A DNA stretch of 6,059 nucleotides from Alphaproteobacteria bacterium (GTDB lineage: Bacteria; Pseudomonadota; Alphaproteobacteria; Acetobacterales; Acetobacteraceae): positions 1 to 6,059 of the forward strand of contig JAAFHD010000235.1 in NCBI GenBank assembly GCA_013298245.1. The letters are read 5' to 3'. Below the pieces are notes generated by a model. The model was not told the origin of the DNA, did not search any database, and was given only the letters and a program-made list of their open reading frames with translations. Below are positions 1-5,855 of the stretch, piece after piece. Each line of letters opens with the position of its first letter. Position 1 is the first letter of the stretch. Position numbers and translations under genes: made by a program.

Positions 1-1125
1 GTGCGCATGATGTCCAATGGGGCCGCGCATGTGATCGAGCAGGTGGGCGTGTTTTCGCCCAAGATGCGCGCGGTGGAGAGCCTGGGGCCGGGTGAGGTCG
101 GGTATCTGACCGCGGCCATCAAGACCGTGGCCGATACCAATGTGGGCGACACCATCACCGATGATCGCAACCCTGCGGCGCAGGCCCTGCCGGGCTTCAA
201 GCCCAGCGTGCCGGTGGTGTGGTGCGGGCTGTATCCGGTGGACGCGGATGACTTCGAAAAGCTGCGCGATTCACTGGGCAAGCTGCGCTTGAACGACGCG
301 TCCTTCCATTATGAGGCAGAGAGCAGCGCGGCGCTGGGCTTTGGGTATCGCTGCGGCTTCCTGGGCCTGCTGCACCTGGAGATCATCCAGGAACGCCTGT
401 CGCGCGAATTCGACCTGGACCTGATCGCGACGGCGCCTTCGGTCGTGTACCAGCTGACGCGCACCAATGGCGAAGAGCTGGAAATCCACAACCCCGCCGA
501 CATGCCCGATGGCAGCCTGATCGACCATATCGGCGAGCCCTGGATCAAGGCCACCATCATGGTGCCTGACGACTATCTCGGCCCGGTGCTGACGCTGTGC
601 AACGAACGCCGCGGCCGCCAGGTGGAACTGACTTACGTGGGCAACCGCGCCATGGCCGTCTACCGCCTGCCGCTGAACGAGGTGGTGTTCGATTTCTATG
701 ACCGGCTGAAGAGCGTGTCGCGCGGCTATGCCAGCTTCGACTACGCGATGGACGGGTATGAGGAAGGCGATCTGGTGAAGATTTCCATTCTCGTGAACAA
801 CGAACCCGTCGATGCGCTGAGCTTCATGGCGCACCGTTCGCAGGCCGACCGGCGCGGGCGCGCGATTTGCGAAAAGCTGAAGGAACTCATCCCCCGCCAG
901 CTGTTCAAGATTCCCATCCAGGCGGCCATCGGCGGCCGCGTGATCGCGCGCGAGACGATCTCCGCGCTGTCCAAGGATGTGACGGCGAAATGCTATGGCG
1001 GCGATATCAGCCGCAAACGCAAACTGCTCGACAAGCAGAAAGAAGGCAAAAAGAAAATGCGCCAATTCGGCAAGGTTGAAATCCCGCAAAGCGCGTTCAT
1101 CGCCGCCCTGAAAATGGACGCCTGA
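1..1125 (+). CDS. lepA: Elongation factor 4 (LepA), C-terminal part, 5' truncated by window edge
   Basis: LepA/EF-4 is a translational GTPase that acts on the ribosome in the cytoplasm (back-translocation / initiation fidelity in family literature). The frame is open from base 1, so the first codon (GTG) is an internal Val and not a start. The 374 residues correspond to roughly the last 60% of a protein that is usually about 600 residues; the N-terminal GTPase domain lies outside the window. Visible in order: the end of the domain II barrel (about 1-55, [18 protein letters not shown]), domain III (about 70-145, with [16 protein letters not shown] at 113-128), the domain V-like region (about 178-285, with [11 protein letters not shown] at 238-248), and the LepA-specific basic C-terminal domain (about 290-374, with [23 protein letters not shown] starting near 337). 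The ending is intact, with stop TGA at 1123-1125. No damage is seen. Identification is secure; its link to the downstream cluster is probably only positional. Confidence 0.97.
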   Translation: MRMMSNGAAHVIEQVGVFSPKMRAVESLGPGEVGYLTAAIKTVADTNVGDTITDDRNPAAQALPGFKPSVPVVWCGLYPVDADDFEKLRDSLGKLRLNDASFHYEAESSAALGFGYRCGFLGLLHLEIIQERLSREFDLDLIATAPSVVYQLTRTNGEELEIHNPADMPDGSLIDHIGEPWIKATIMVPDDYLGPVLTLCNERRGRQVELTYVGNRAMAVYRLPLNEVVFDFYDRLKSVSRGYASFDYAMDGYEEGDLVKISILVNNEPVDALSFMAHRSQADRRGRAICEKLKELIPRQLFKIPIQAAIGGRVIARETISALSKDVTAKCYGGDISRKRKLLDKQKEGKKKMRQFGKVEIPQSAFIAALKMDA

Positions 1126-1130
1126 GCACC

Positions 1131-1322
1131 ATGGAATATCGCGGTTGCGACTACACGGTCGGCCCTTTGCGCGGCGGAAAAGCCTGGCGCTGGACCATCT
1201 ATGACAGCACCGGTTCCGGCGCGAAGCCGGTGGAAACCGGTGACACCACGGGCCATGAACGCGTCGCCAAACAGGCGGCGATCGCGGCGATCGACATCTG
1301 GCGCAAGACGCACCGGGAATAG
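1131..1322 (+). CDS. Small hypothetical protein, 63 aa
   Basis: I do not recognise a named family. The frame starts 5 bases after the lepA stop and ends with TAG at 1320-1322. No Shine-Dalgarno is evident in the preceding bases, so translation would depend on reinitiation after lepA. The protein is rich in Gly and aromatics in its first half (EYRGCDYTV, KAWRWTIYD) and has a likely amphipathic, Ala-rich helix at about 43-60 (HERVAKQAAIAAIDIWRK). This suggests a compact beta-hairpin or sheet followed by one helix, with no signal peptide or membrane segment. That pattern, the lack of internal rare codons and the tight spacing favour a real gene. Function is unknown, and the fold is inference from the residue pattern only. 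Confidence 0.62.
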   Translation: MEYRGCDYTVGPLRGGKAWRWTIYDSTGSGAKPVETGDTTGHERVAKQAAIAAIDIWRKTHRE

Positions 1323-1328
1323 CCTGTT

Positions 1329-1344
1329 GCGCGGGCGGCCGCGC
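1329..1344 (+). repeat. GC-only hairpin between the small ORF and the amidohydrolase
   Basis: GCGCGG at 1329-1334 is exactly complementary to CCGCGC at 1339-1344, with a 4-base loop. It fills much of the 39-base gap before the amidohydrolase start. No T-run follows (the next bases are GGTGGTTCGCT), so it is not a canonical intrinsic terminator. It could still slow transcription or restrict ribosome access to the following start. Short GC-only stems arise easily by chance in DNA of this composition. Confidence 0.3.
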
Positions 1345-1361
1345 GGTGGTTCGCTGACCCC

Positions 1362-2792
1362 ATGCGAACCCTCATCCGCAATGCCGCTTGGGCCATCCTG
1401 TGGGACGGCACGCGCCACCTCTACGCCCACAACCAGGATATCGAGTTGGAAGCCGGGCGCATCATCGCCATCCGCCCGCACATGCCCGGGCCATTCGAAG
1501 GCCAGGTGATCGACGCATCCGGGCAGATGGTCATGCCCGGCCTGGTCAACATCCACGCCCACCCGACCACCGAACCGCATTGGCGCGGCGTGCGCGAAGA
1601 CCATGGCGTGCCCGAACAGCAGATGACCGGCCTGTTCGAACGCAGCCAGGCCTTCCGCCTGGACGACGCCGGCCGCGAGGCCGCGATGCGCATGGCCTAT
1701 GCCGAATTGATGGCCGCTGGCGTGACATCGCTGGTGGACCTGACCGCCCCCTTCGGCGCCTGGATGGATGTGATGCGCGAGAGTGGTCTGCGCGTCTGGG
1801 CCGGCCCCGGATTTGCCTCCGCCCGCTGGGGCATGAGCGCGCCGCAGACGGTGGATTGGCACTGGGACAAGCCCGGTGGCCGCACGCAATTCCAGGCCGC
1901 GCAACGCCTGATGGACGCGGCGGAACAGGACCCATCCGGGCGGCTTTCCGCCATCGTCTTCCCCGCGCAGATCGACACGGTGGAAGAAGAACTGCTGCGC
2001 GAATCAGCAGCGCTTGCGGCCGCCACCGGCCGCCCCTTCACCATCCACATCGCGCAAGCCGTGGTGGAGGTGCGCGAGATCATCCGCCGCCACAACAAGA
2101 CGCCCGTGCAATGGGCCGCCGAGATCGGGTTGCTCTCCCCCAGCACCGTCTTCGGCCACTGCATTTTCGTCGATGAACACCCTTCGATCGCCTGGCACAC
2201 GCGCAGTGACATCGCACTGCTGGCCGAACACGGCGTGGCCGTCGCGCATTGCCCTACCCCCTTCGCGCGCTATGGCGAACACCTGAAGGATTTCGGCCAT
2301 TACCGCGCCGCCGGCGTGCGCATGGGCATGGGCACCGACTGCGCGCCGCACAACATCATCGAGGAGATGCGGCTTGCGATCATCCTCGCGCGCAACGCCA
2401 GCCGTGACCTCGCTGCCGCCGACACCGCCATGGTCTTCCACGCCGCCACCGCCGGCGGCGCGGACGCACTGCGCCGACCGGATCTGGGCCGCATCGCCGT
2501 TGGTGCCGCGGCCGACCTGGTGCTGGTCGATTGCGCCCACCCGATGATGATGCCCACACGCGACCCGCTGCGGTCCCTGGTCCACCACGCGGCGGAACGC
2601 GCGGTGCGGCGCGTGATGGTTGCAGGTGAAACCATTTTCCAGGATGGGCGTTGCCTGAAGCTAGATGTCGCGGAAGCCGCCGGCATCCTGATGGAAAGCC
2701 AGGCCCGCGCCATGCGCAACGCGGCGAAGCATGATTATCGCGGGCGGGATGGCGATGTGATCGCGCCGCTATCGCTCGGCTTCCACGCATGA
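1362..2792 (+). CDS. Metal-dependent amidohydrolase, cytosine deaminase / TRZ-ATZ-like
   Basis: A 476-residue amidohydrolase-superfamily enzyme (TIM-barrel metal hydrolase) predicted to act in the cytoplasm on C-N bonds: deamination, dechlorination or ring/amide hydrolysis. A small N-terminal beta-sandwich stretch (about 1-55, with GRIIAI and the VMPGLVN lead-in) precedes the barrel. Metal-site residues are visible: HAH at 65-67, third His 229 (TIHIAQ), fourth His 266 (FGHC) and Asp 326 (GTDCAPHN). The C-terminal GRIAVGAAADLVLVD at 376-390 is typical of the family, and the length fits. Position 232, usually the Glu of an HxxE motif in deaminases of this group, is Gln. The start is fixed at ATG 1362: no other start codon lies between it and the in-frame TAG at 1320. 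The Shine-Dalgarno is weak (GGTGG at 1345-1349 is too far away). It overlaps the next gene by ATGA, implying translational coupling. There is no signal peptide. Substrate is unknown; guanine, SAH, triazine or other deaminase/hydrolase roles are all possible. Confidence 0.93.
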   Translation: MRTLIRNAAWAILWDGTRHLYAHNQDIELEAGRIIAIRPHMPGPFEGQVIDASGQMVMPGLVNIHAHPTTEPHWRGVREDHGVPEQQMTGLFERSQAFRLDDAGREAAMRMAYAELMAAGVTSLVDLTAPFGAWMDVMRESGLRVWAGPGFASARWGMSAPQTVDWHWDKPGGRTQFQAAQRLMDAAEQDPSGRLSAIVFPAQIDTVEEELLRESAALAAATGRPFTIHIAQAVVEVREIIRRHNKTPVQWAAEIGLLSPSTVFGHCIFVDEHPSIAWHTRSDIALLAEHGVAVAHCPTPFARYGEHLKDFGHYRAAGVRMGMGTDCAPHNIIEEMRLAIILARNASRDLAAADTAMVFHAATAGGADALRRPDLGRIAVGAAADLVLVDCAHPMMMPTRDPLRSLVHHAAERAVRRVMVAGETIFQDGRCLKLDVAEAAGILMESQARAMRNAAKHDYRGRDGDVIAPLSLGFHA

Positions 2793-3442
2793 CCTTCAGC
2801 CTGATCGCGCGCTGCCCGCGCACGGGCCAGATGGGTGTGGCGACGACCACCAGCGGCTTCGCCGTCGGCAGCCGCGTGCCTTACGCGCAGGCGGGCGTTG
2901 GCGCGGTCGCCACGCAGCACCGCACCGACCCGCGGCTTGGCCCGCGCGGCCTGGCGCTGCTGGCCAGCGGCTGCACGGCCGCCGAGACCGTGGCCGCACT
3001 CGCCGCCAGCACGCCCGACCATGGCTGGCGCCAGCTGGGCGTGGTCGATGCCGCCGGGCGCACGGCGTTTTTCCATGGCGCGCGAGTGAAGCCGCGTTCC
3101 GGTGCTGCGCAGGCTGATGGCGTGCTGGCGCTGGGCAACATCCTGGCCAATGACGATGTGCTGCCGGCGATGCTGGCGGGCTTCGCCACCGCACCCGACG
3201 CACCGCTGGCCACGCGCATGATCGCGGCCCTGCAGGCCGGCGAGGATGCGGGCGGTGAACACGGCGCCATCAGCTCCGCCGCCATCAAGATCGCCTGGCG
3301 CGAAAGTTTTTCGTACGTCGATCTGCGCGTCGATCACCACGCCGCGCCCATCGCCGAATTGCGCCGGCTGTGGGAGGTCTACGCGCCCGATGCCGAACTG
3401 CATGTCAGGCGCGCGGTGGACCCGGAAAGCGTGGGTCCGTGA
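2789..3442 (+). CDS. DUF1028 family putative Ntn-hydrolase
   Basis: A 217-residue protein of the DUF1028 family (Pfam PF06267, placed in the Ntn-hydrolase clan as I recall). Family marks are the start MTFSLIAR, GFAVGSRVPYAQAGVGAVATQ at about 23-43, DPRLGPRGLALLASG at 47-61, GVLALGNILANDDVLPAM at 111-128, and ALQAGEDAGGEHGAISSAAIKI followed by SYVDLRVDHH at about 147-184. If Met1 is removed, Thr2 becomes the N-terminal residue, the right kind of residue for an Ntn nucleophile; this role is inference. No signal peptide is present and there is no C-terminal peptidoglycan-binding extension of the sort some relatives carry. The start is set by the ATGA overlap with the amidohydrolase, with no separate Shine-Dalgarno, so the two proteins are likely made together. 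Its stop directly abuts the stop of the converging alpha/beta hydrolase gene. The reaction is not known to me; hydrolysis of an amide-like product of the neighbouring enzyme is a reasonable guess. Confidence 0.9.
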   Translation: MTFSLIARCPRTGQMGVATTTSGFAVGSRVPYAQAGVGAVATQHRTDPRLGPRGLALLASGCTAAETVAALAASTPDHGWRQLGVVDAAGRTAFFHGARVKPRSGAAQADGVLALGNILANDDVLPAMLAGFATAPDAPLATRMIAALQAGEDAGGEHGAISSAAIKIAWRESFSYVDLRVDHHAAPIAELRRLWEVYAPDAELHVRRAVDPESVGP

Positions 3443-4318
3443 CTACCGAATAATCCCACCCGACAGGCTGCCCGGAATCCGGTTGCGCCAGGTCCCCGCA
3501 TCCACATGCGTGATGAAATCCAGTACCGCGCGATTGAACGCATCGGGGTCTTCCAGGTTCATCGTGTGGCCGCATTTCGGCATCACCAGCAGCGCCGATG
3601 ATCGGATGGTGCGCTTCAGATAAAGGCTCGCTTCCAGTGTCGGGTCATCCTCGTCGCCGGCGATGATGAAGGTGGGCGTGGTCATCGCGGCAAACCCGTC
3701 CTTCAGATCGAACAGCGAGGGGCGCTGGCGCTGCACGCCCTGCATGGTCAGCGCGCTGCCCTCGGTGCTGTGTTCGCACAGCTGGGTCAGGAATTCATCG
3801 AAGCCGCGCGGGTCCTTTTCCTTGAACACCAGGCGCGTCGGGCCGTGCCCATAGACCTTGCCGAATTCGGCCATGGTTTCGGCCCGGATGCGCGCGATGC
3901 TCGCATCGGTTTCCGCGTGGAATTGCGCGCGCTTATCGGCCGCCGCGCCGTAACCCACTCCAGCAGCCGTCAGGCTGCGCGCCAGCGCCCCATGGCGCAG
4001 GCCCAGATGCAGCGTCGCAAACGCGCCCATCGACAGCCCCACCACATGCGCGGGTGCCAAGCCAAGCCCGCGGATCACCGCGGCAATGTCATCCGTCGCA
4101 CGATCCTGGCTGTACGCGCCCGGGTCCGACGGCACATCCGATGGCGGATACCCACGCGCCGAAAACGCGATGCAGCGATAGCGCCTGGCGAAGAAACGCA
4201 GCTGCATTTCCCAGGCGCGATGGTCGCCCGCATATTCATGCACGAAGACGATCGGCGTGCCCTCGCCCACATCTTCGTAGTGCAGCGCAACACCATCATC
4301 GGCGGTGATTTTCGGCAT
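3443..4318 (-). CDS. Alpha/beta hydrolase
   Basis: A 291-residue alpha/beta-hydrolase-fold enzyme, predicted cytoplasmic. Visible elements: strand 3 and oxyanion region IVFVHEYAGDHRAW at 23-36 (HEYAGD in place of the more common HGxxG), SARGYPPSD at 53-61, nucleophile elbow GLSMG at 94-98 with Ser96, acid loop IIAGDEDDP at 218-226 with Asp224 or Asp225, and His251 in CGHTMNLEDP. The catalytic triad is therefore complete. The start is the ATG at 4318-4316, where homology begins (MPKITADDGVALHYEDVGEG) and where a strong AAGGAGA lies 4-5 bases upstream; the frame stays open further upstream but that stretch is not protein-like and overlaps the divergent gene. Stop CTA/TAG is at 3445-3443. The gene diverges from the Bug gene across 66 bases. 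The fold is shared by esterases, enol-lactonases, C-C hydrolases and haloperoxidases, so the substrate is open. Confidence 0.93.
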   Translation of the reverse strand: MPKITADDGVALHYEDVGEGTPIVFVHEYAGDHRAWEMQLRFFARRYRCIAFSARGYPPSDVPSDPGAYSQDRATDDIAAVIRGLGLAPAHVVGLSMGAFATLHLGLRHGALARSLTAAGVGYGAAADKRAQFHAETDASIARIRAETMAEFGKVYGHGPTRLVFKEKDPRGFDEFLTQLCEHSTEGSALTMQGVQRQRPSLFDLKDGFAAMTTPTFIIAGDEDDPTLEASLYLKRTIRSSALLVMPKCGHTMNLEDPDAFNRAVLDFITHVDAGTWRNRIPGSLSGGIIR

Positions 4319-4322
4319 CGTC

Positions 4323-4329
4323 TCTCCTT
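4323..4329 (-). promoter_or_regulatory. Shine-Dalgarno of the alpha/beta hydrolase
   Basis: On the minus strand AAGGAGA sits 4 bases before the ATG at 4318. It is the best ribosome binding site in the window and decides this start over the longer upstream open frame. Confidence 0.85.
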
Positions 4330-4372
4330 GCGCGCGGGCGCGCTTCACGTCATGTCGCGGATAACGAAACCG

Positions 4373-4377
4373 GGGAG
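4373..4377 (+). promoter_or_regulatory. Shine-Dalgarno of the Bug binding protein
   Basis: GGGAG (within CGGGGAGAAA) lies 7 bases before ATG 4385. It favours this start over an in-frame ATG at 4352, which would add 11 residues ahead of the signal peptide. Confidence 0.75.
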
Positions 4378-4384
4378 AAAGTCC

Positions 4385-5353
4385 ATGCACCTCCGCAGCC
4401 TTCGGCTGACGCACCGTCGCGCGCTTCTGTTGTCGGGCCTGGCCATGCCGGCGCTGGCGCAAAGCTGGCCGTCGCGGCCCATCCGCATCATCGTGCCCTT
4501 CGGCCTCGGCGGTTCCGCCGATGTCGCGGCGCGCGCGCTGGGTGAGCCTTTGTCGGCAGCACTCGGCCAACCCGTGGTGATCGAAAACCGCCCCGGCGCG
4601 GGTGCCGTGATCGGCACCGACCAGGTCGCGAAATCCCCGCCCGACGGCACCACGCTGCTGCTGATGAGCAACACGCACACGGCCAATGAAACGCTGCTGC
4701 CCAACCGACCCTATCGCCTGATGCGTGACCTGGCGCCAGTCGCCGCGCTGAACATCGCGCGCCACGCGCTGGTGGTGCACCCCTCCATCGCCGCGACCAC
4801 GCCGGCCGAATTGATCGCGCTGCTGCGCGCCAATCCCGGCCGCTTCGACTATGCCAGCAGCGGCCCCGGCACGCCCTATCACATCGCCGGCGAAGTCTTC
4901 CTGGCGATGGCCGGCGTGCAGGCGCAGCATGTGCCTTTCCGTGGCTCCAACGAGGCGCGCACCGCCGTCATCTCCGGCCAGGTGCCCATCATGTTCGACG
5001 CCATCCCCACCATGCGCGAACAGATCGCCGCCGGCCGTGTGCGCGGGCTTGCGACCACGGGCCTGACGCGCAACCCGCTGCTGCCGGAACTGCCCGCCTT
5101 GGCCGAAACCCTGCCGGGCTACGAGGCCAGCATCTGGCTCGGCGTCATGGCACCCACCGGCCTGCCCACCGAGATCGCCACGCGCCTGAACACCGAGATC
5201 AACCGCTGGCTTCGTCTGCCCGCCACGCGCGACGCCATGGGCCGCGGCGGCGCCGAACCCATGCCCATGTCGATCGCGGAATTCGAGACCTATCTGAACG
5301 CCGACATCGCGCGCCAGGCGGAGTGGATCCGCATGGCGCGCATCACCGCATGA
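4385..5353 (+). CDS. Bug/TctC family tripartite tricarboxylate transporter substrate-binding protein
   Basis: A 322-residue periplasmic binding protein of the Bug (TctC) family, which captures small carboxylates or aromatic acids for TctAB-type transport or for sensing. The N-terminus is an export signal: basic RSLRLTHRR, hydrophobic ALLLSGLAMPALA, likely cut after ALA at residue 25. The paired arginines at 11-12 (THRRALLL) resemble a loose Tat motif. The mature protein begins with the family hallmark WPSRPIRIIVPFGLGGSADVAAR, then LGQPVVIENRPGAGAVIGTDQVAKSPPDG, and later DYASSGPGTPYHIAGEVF, HVPFRGSNEA and VISGQVPIMFDAIP. Length is normal. No TctA or TctB membrane gene is in the window, so it is an orphan here, as most Bug proteins are. 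The start at 4385 is set by the signal peptide and GGGAG; the frame is open far upstream (from 3770) only as a shadow of the minus-strand gene. Its ATGA overlap with the 2Fe-2S subunit gene ties ligand capture to that oxidoreductase. Ligand unknown. Confidence 0.95.
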   Translation: MHLRSLRLTHRRALLLSGLAMPALAQSWPSRPIRIIVPFGLGGSADVAARALGEPLSAALGQPVVIENRPGAGAVIGTDQVAKSPPDGTTLLLMSNTHTANETLLPNRPYRLMRDLAPVAALNIARHALVVHPSIAATTPAELIALLRANPGRFDYASSGPGTPYHIAGEVFLAMAGVQAQHVPFRGSNEARTAVISGQVPIMFDAIPTMREQIAAGRVRGLATTGLTRNPLLPELPALAETLPGYEASIWLGVMAPTGLPTEIATRLNTEINRWLRLPATRDAMGRGGAEPMPMSIAEFETYLNADIARQAEWIRMARITA

Positions 5354-5796
5354 CCGCCTTCACGCTGAATGGCACGTCGGTGACGGCGGCCGATCCGGAC
5401 ATGCCCTTGCTGCACGCGCTGCGCGGCGAATTCGCGCTGAACGGCGTGCGCCATGGCTGCGGCGAGGAAGCCTGCGGCGCCTGCCATGTGCTGCTGGATG
5501 GCAAGTCGGTGCCATCCTGCACGCTGCCAGTCTCCGCCGTCTCGGGGCGCGCCGTCACCACACTGGAAGGCTTGGGCACACGCGCCGCACCACACCCATT
5601 GCAGACCGCGCTGCTGGAAGAACAGGCCGGCCAATGCGCCTTCTGCCTGCCCGGCATCATCGTGACGGCATCGGCACTGCTGCGCGACCGCCCCGGTATG
5701 ACGGAAGACGAATGGCGCGCGGCGCTCGTGGGCCATCTCTGCCGTTGCTACGCGCATAACCGCATCATCCGCGCCATCATGAAGGTGGCGTCGTGA
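5350..5796 (+). CDS. Molybdenum hydroxylase 2Fe-2S small subunit (NicA/IorA-like)
   Basis: A 148-residue two-cluster iron-sulfur subunit of the xanthine dehydrogenase family, which passes electrons from the molybdenum centre of the partner subunit. The plant-ferredoxin-type cluster is held by Cys37, 42, 45 and 57 (CGEEACGAC, then C57). The second cluster, in the helical C-terminal domain, uses Cys96, 99, 131 and 133 (QCAFCLPG and LCRC), with the family Gln95 preceding. All eight ligands are present. Departures from the common sequences are AFCLPG instead of GFCTPG, and CRCYAHNRI instead of CRCGT-RI. ATG 5350 overlaps the Bug stop (ATGA); an upstream in-frame ATG at 5323 would only add 9 residues inside the Bug gene. 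There is no signal peptide. The enzyme class oxidises N-heterocycles or aldehydes by adding water-derived oxygen; nicotinate- or isoquinoline-type substrates are suggested by the two-subunit layout. No FAD subunit is seen. Confidence 0.94.
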   Translation: MTAFTLNGTSVTAADPDMPLLHALRGEFALNGVRHGCGEEACGACHVLLDGKSVPSCTLPVSAVSGRAVTTLEGLGTRAAPHPLQTALLEEQAGQCAFCLPGIIVTASALLRDRPGMTEDEWRAALVGHLCRCYAHNRIIRAIMKVAS

Positions 5797-5842
5797 TGGC
5801 CGCCGATTCAGCCCTCCGCGCGACAAGCGCGCTTCGGCCATC
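5795..5842 (+). promoter_or_regulatory. Inter-subunit inverted repeat / hairpin next to the large-subunit Shine-Dalgarno
   Basis: GATGGCCG at 5795-5802 is exactly complementary to CGGCCATC at 5835-5842. Inside it, GCGCG at 5818-5822 pairs with CGCGC at 5828-5832 around a 5-base loop. The outer arm ends at the base before GGAGG (5843-5847). There is no T-run, so it is not a terminator. A role in setting translation of the large subunit, or in mRNA processing between subunits, is possible. The pairing is seen directly; the function is inferred. Confidence 0.35.
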
Positions 5843-5855
5843 GGAGGCCCCATGA
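5796..5855 (+). CDS. Possible 19-codon bridging minigene between the two subunit genes
   Basis: An ATG at 5796 overlaps the small-subunit stop (TGATG), and the frame closes with TGA at 5853-5855, overlapping the large-subunit start (ATGA). It encodes 19 residues, begins MAADSALRAT and has no recognisable domain. If translated by reinitiation, ribosomes would cross the hairpin and be delivered onto the large-subunit start. No Shine-Dalgarno of its own is evident. A chance frame of this length is not rare in GC-rich DNA, so this is a weak call kept because both ends overlap neighbouring signals. Confidence 0.2.
   Translation: MAADSALRATSALRPSEAP
5843..5847 (+). promoter_or_regulatory. Shine-Dalgarno of the large subunit
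   Basis: GGAGG lies 4 bases before ATG 5852 and sets this start. No alternative ATG or GTG occurs in that frame back to the small-subunit stop. Confidence 0.8.

Larger units (their letters stand above)
4319..4384. promoter_or_regulatory. Divergent intergenic region with a 6-bp GC palindrome
   Basis: These 66 bases separate the start codons of the alpha/beta hydrolase (minus) and the Bug protein (plus), so both transcripts must begin here or inside the opposing gene. An inverted repeat GCGCGC-GG-GCGCGC lies at 4330-4343 and could be an operator, though alternating GC is cheap in this genome. I found no well-spaced -35/-10 pair on either strand; GGATAAC at 4359-4365 is only a loose -10 match. 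Promoter presence is inferred from geometry, not from a seen consensus. Confidence 0.4.

Noticed and set aside
271..1089. 272-codon minus-strand frame inside lepA
   Set aside because: It lies wholly antisense to conserved lepA and shows no family motif.
1329..1344. Hairpin considered as the intrinsic terminator of the lepA unit
   Set aside because: The stem is GC-rich but has no following T-run; kept only as a low-confidence hairpin.
993..1904. 303-codon minus-strand open frame across the lepA end and amidohydrolase start
   Set aside because: It is antisense to two well-recognised genes, its composition is rich in Arg/Gly/His/Ala without domain motifs, and such frames are expected in GC-rich DNA.
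3770..4384. Upstream extension of the Bug protein frame
   Set aside because: It is antisense to the alpha/beta hydrolase; the signal peptide and GGGAG place the start at 4385.
4319..4930. Upstream extension of the alpha/beta hydrolase frame on the minus strand
   Set aside because: The added 204 residues are antisense to the Bug gene and low in protein character; the strong AAGGAGA and the start of homology place the start at 4318.
5323..5349. Longer N-terminus for the 2Fe-2S subunit from ATG 5323
   Set aside because: The extra nine residues lie inside the Bug coding end and precede the usual start of the ferredoxin domain; the ATGA overlap at 5350 is the better start.
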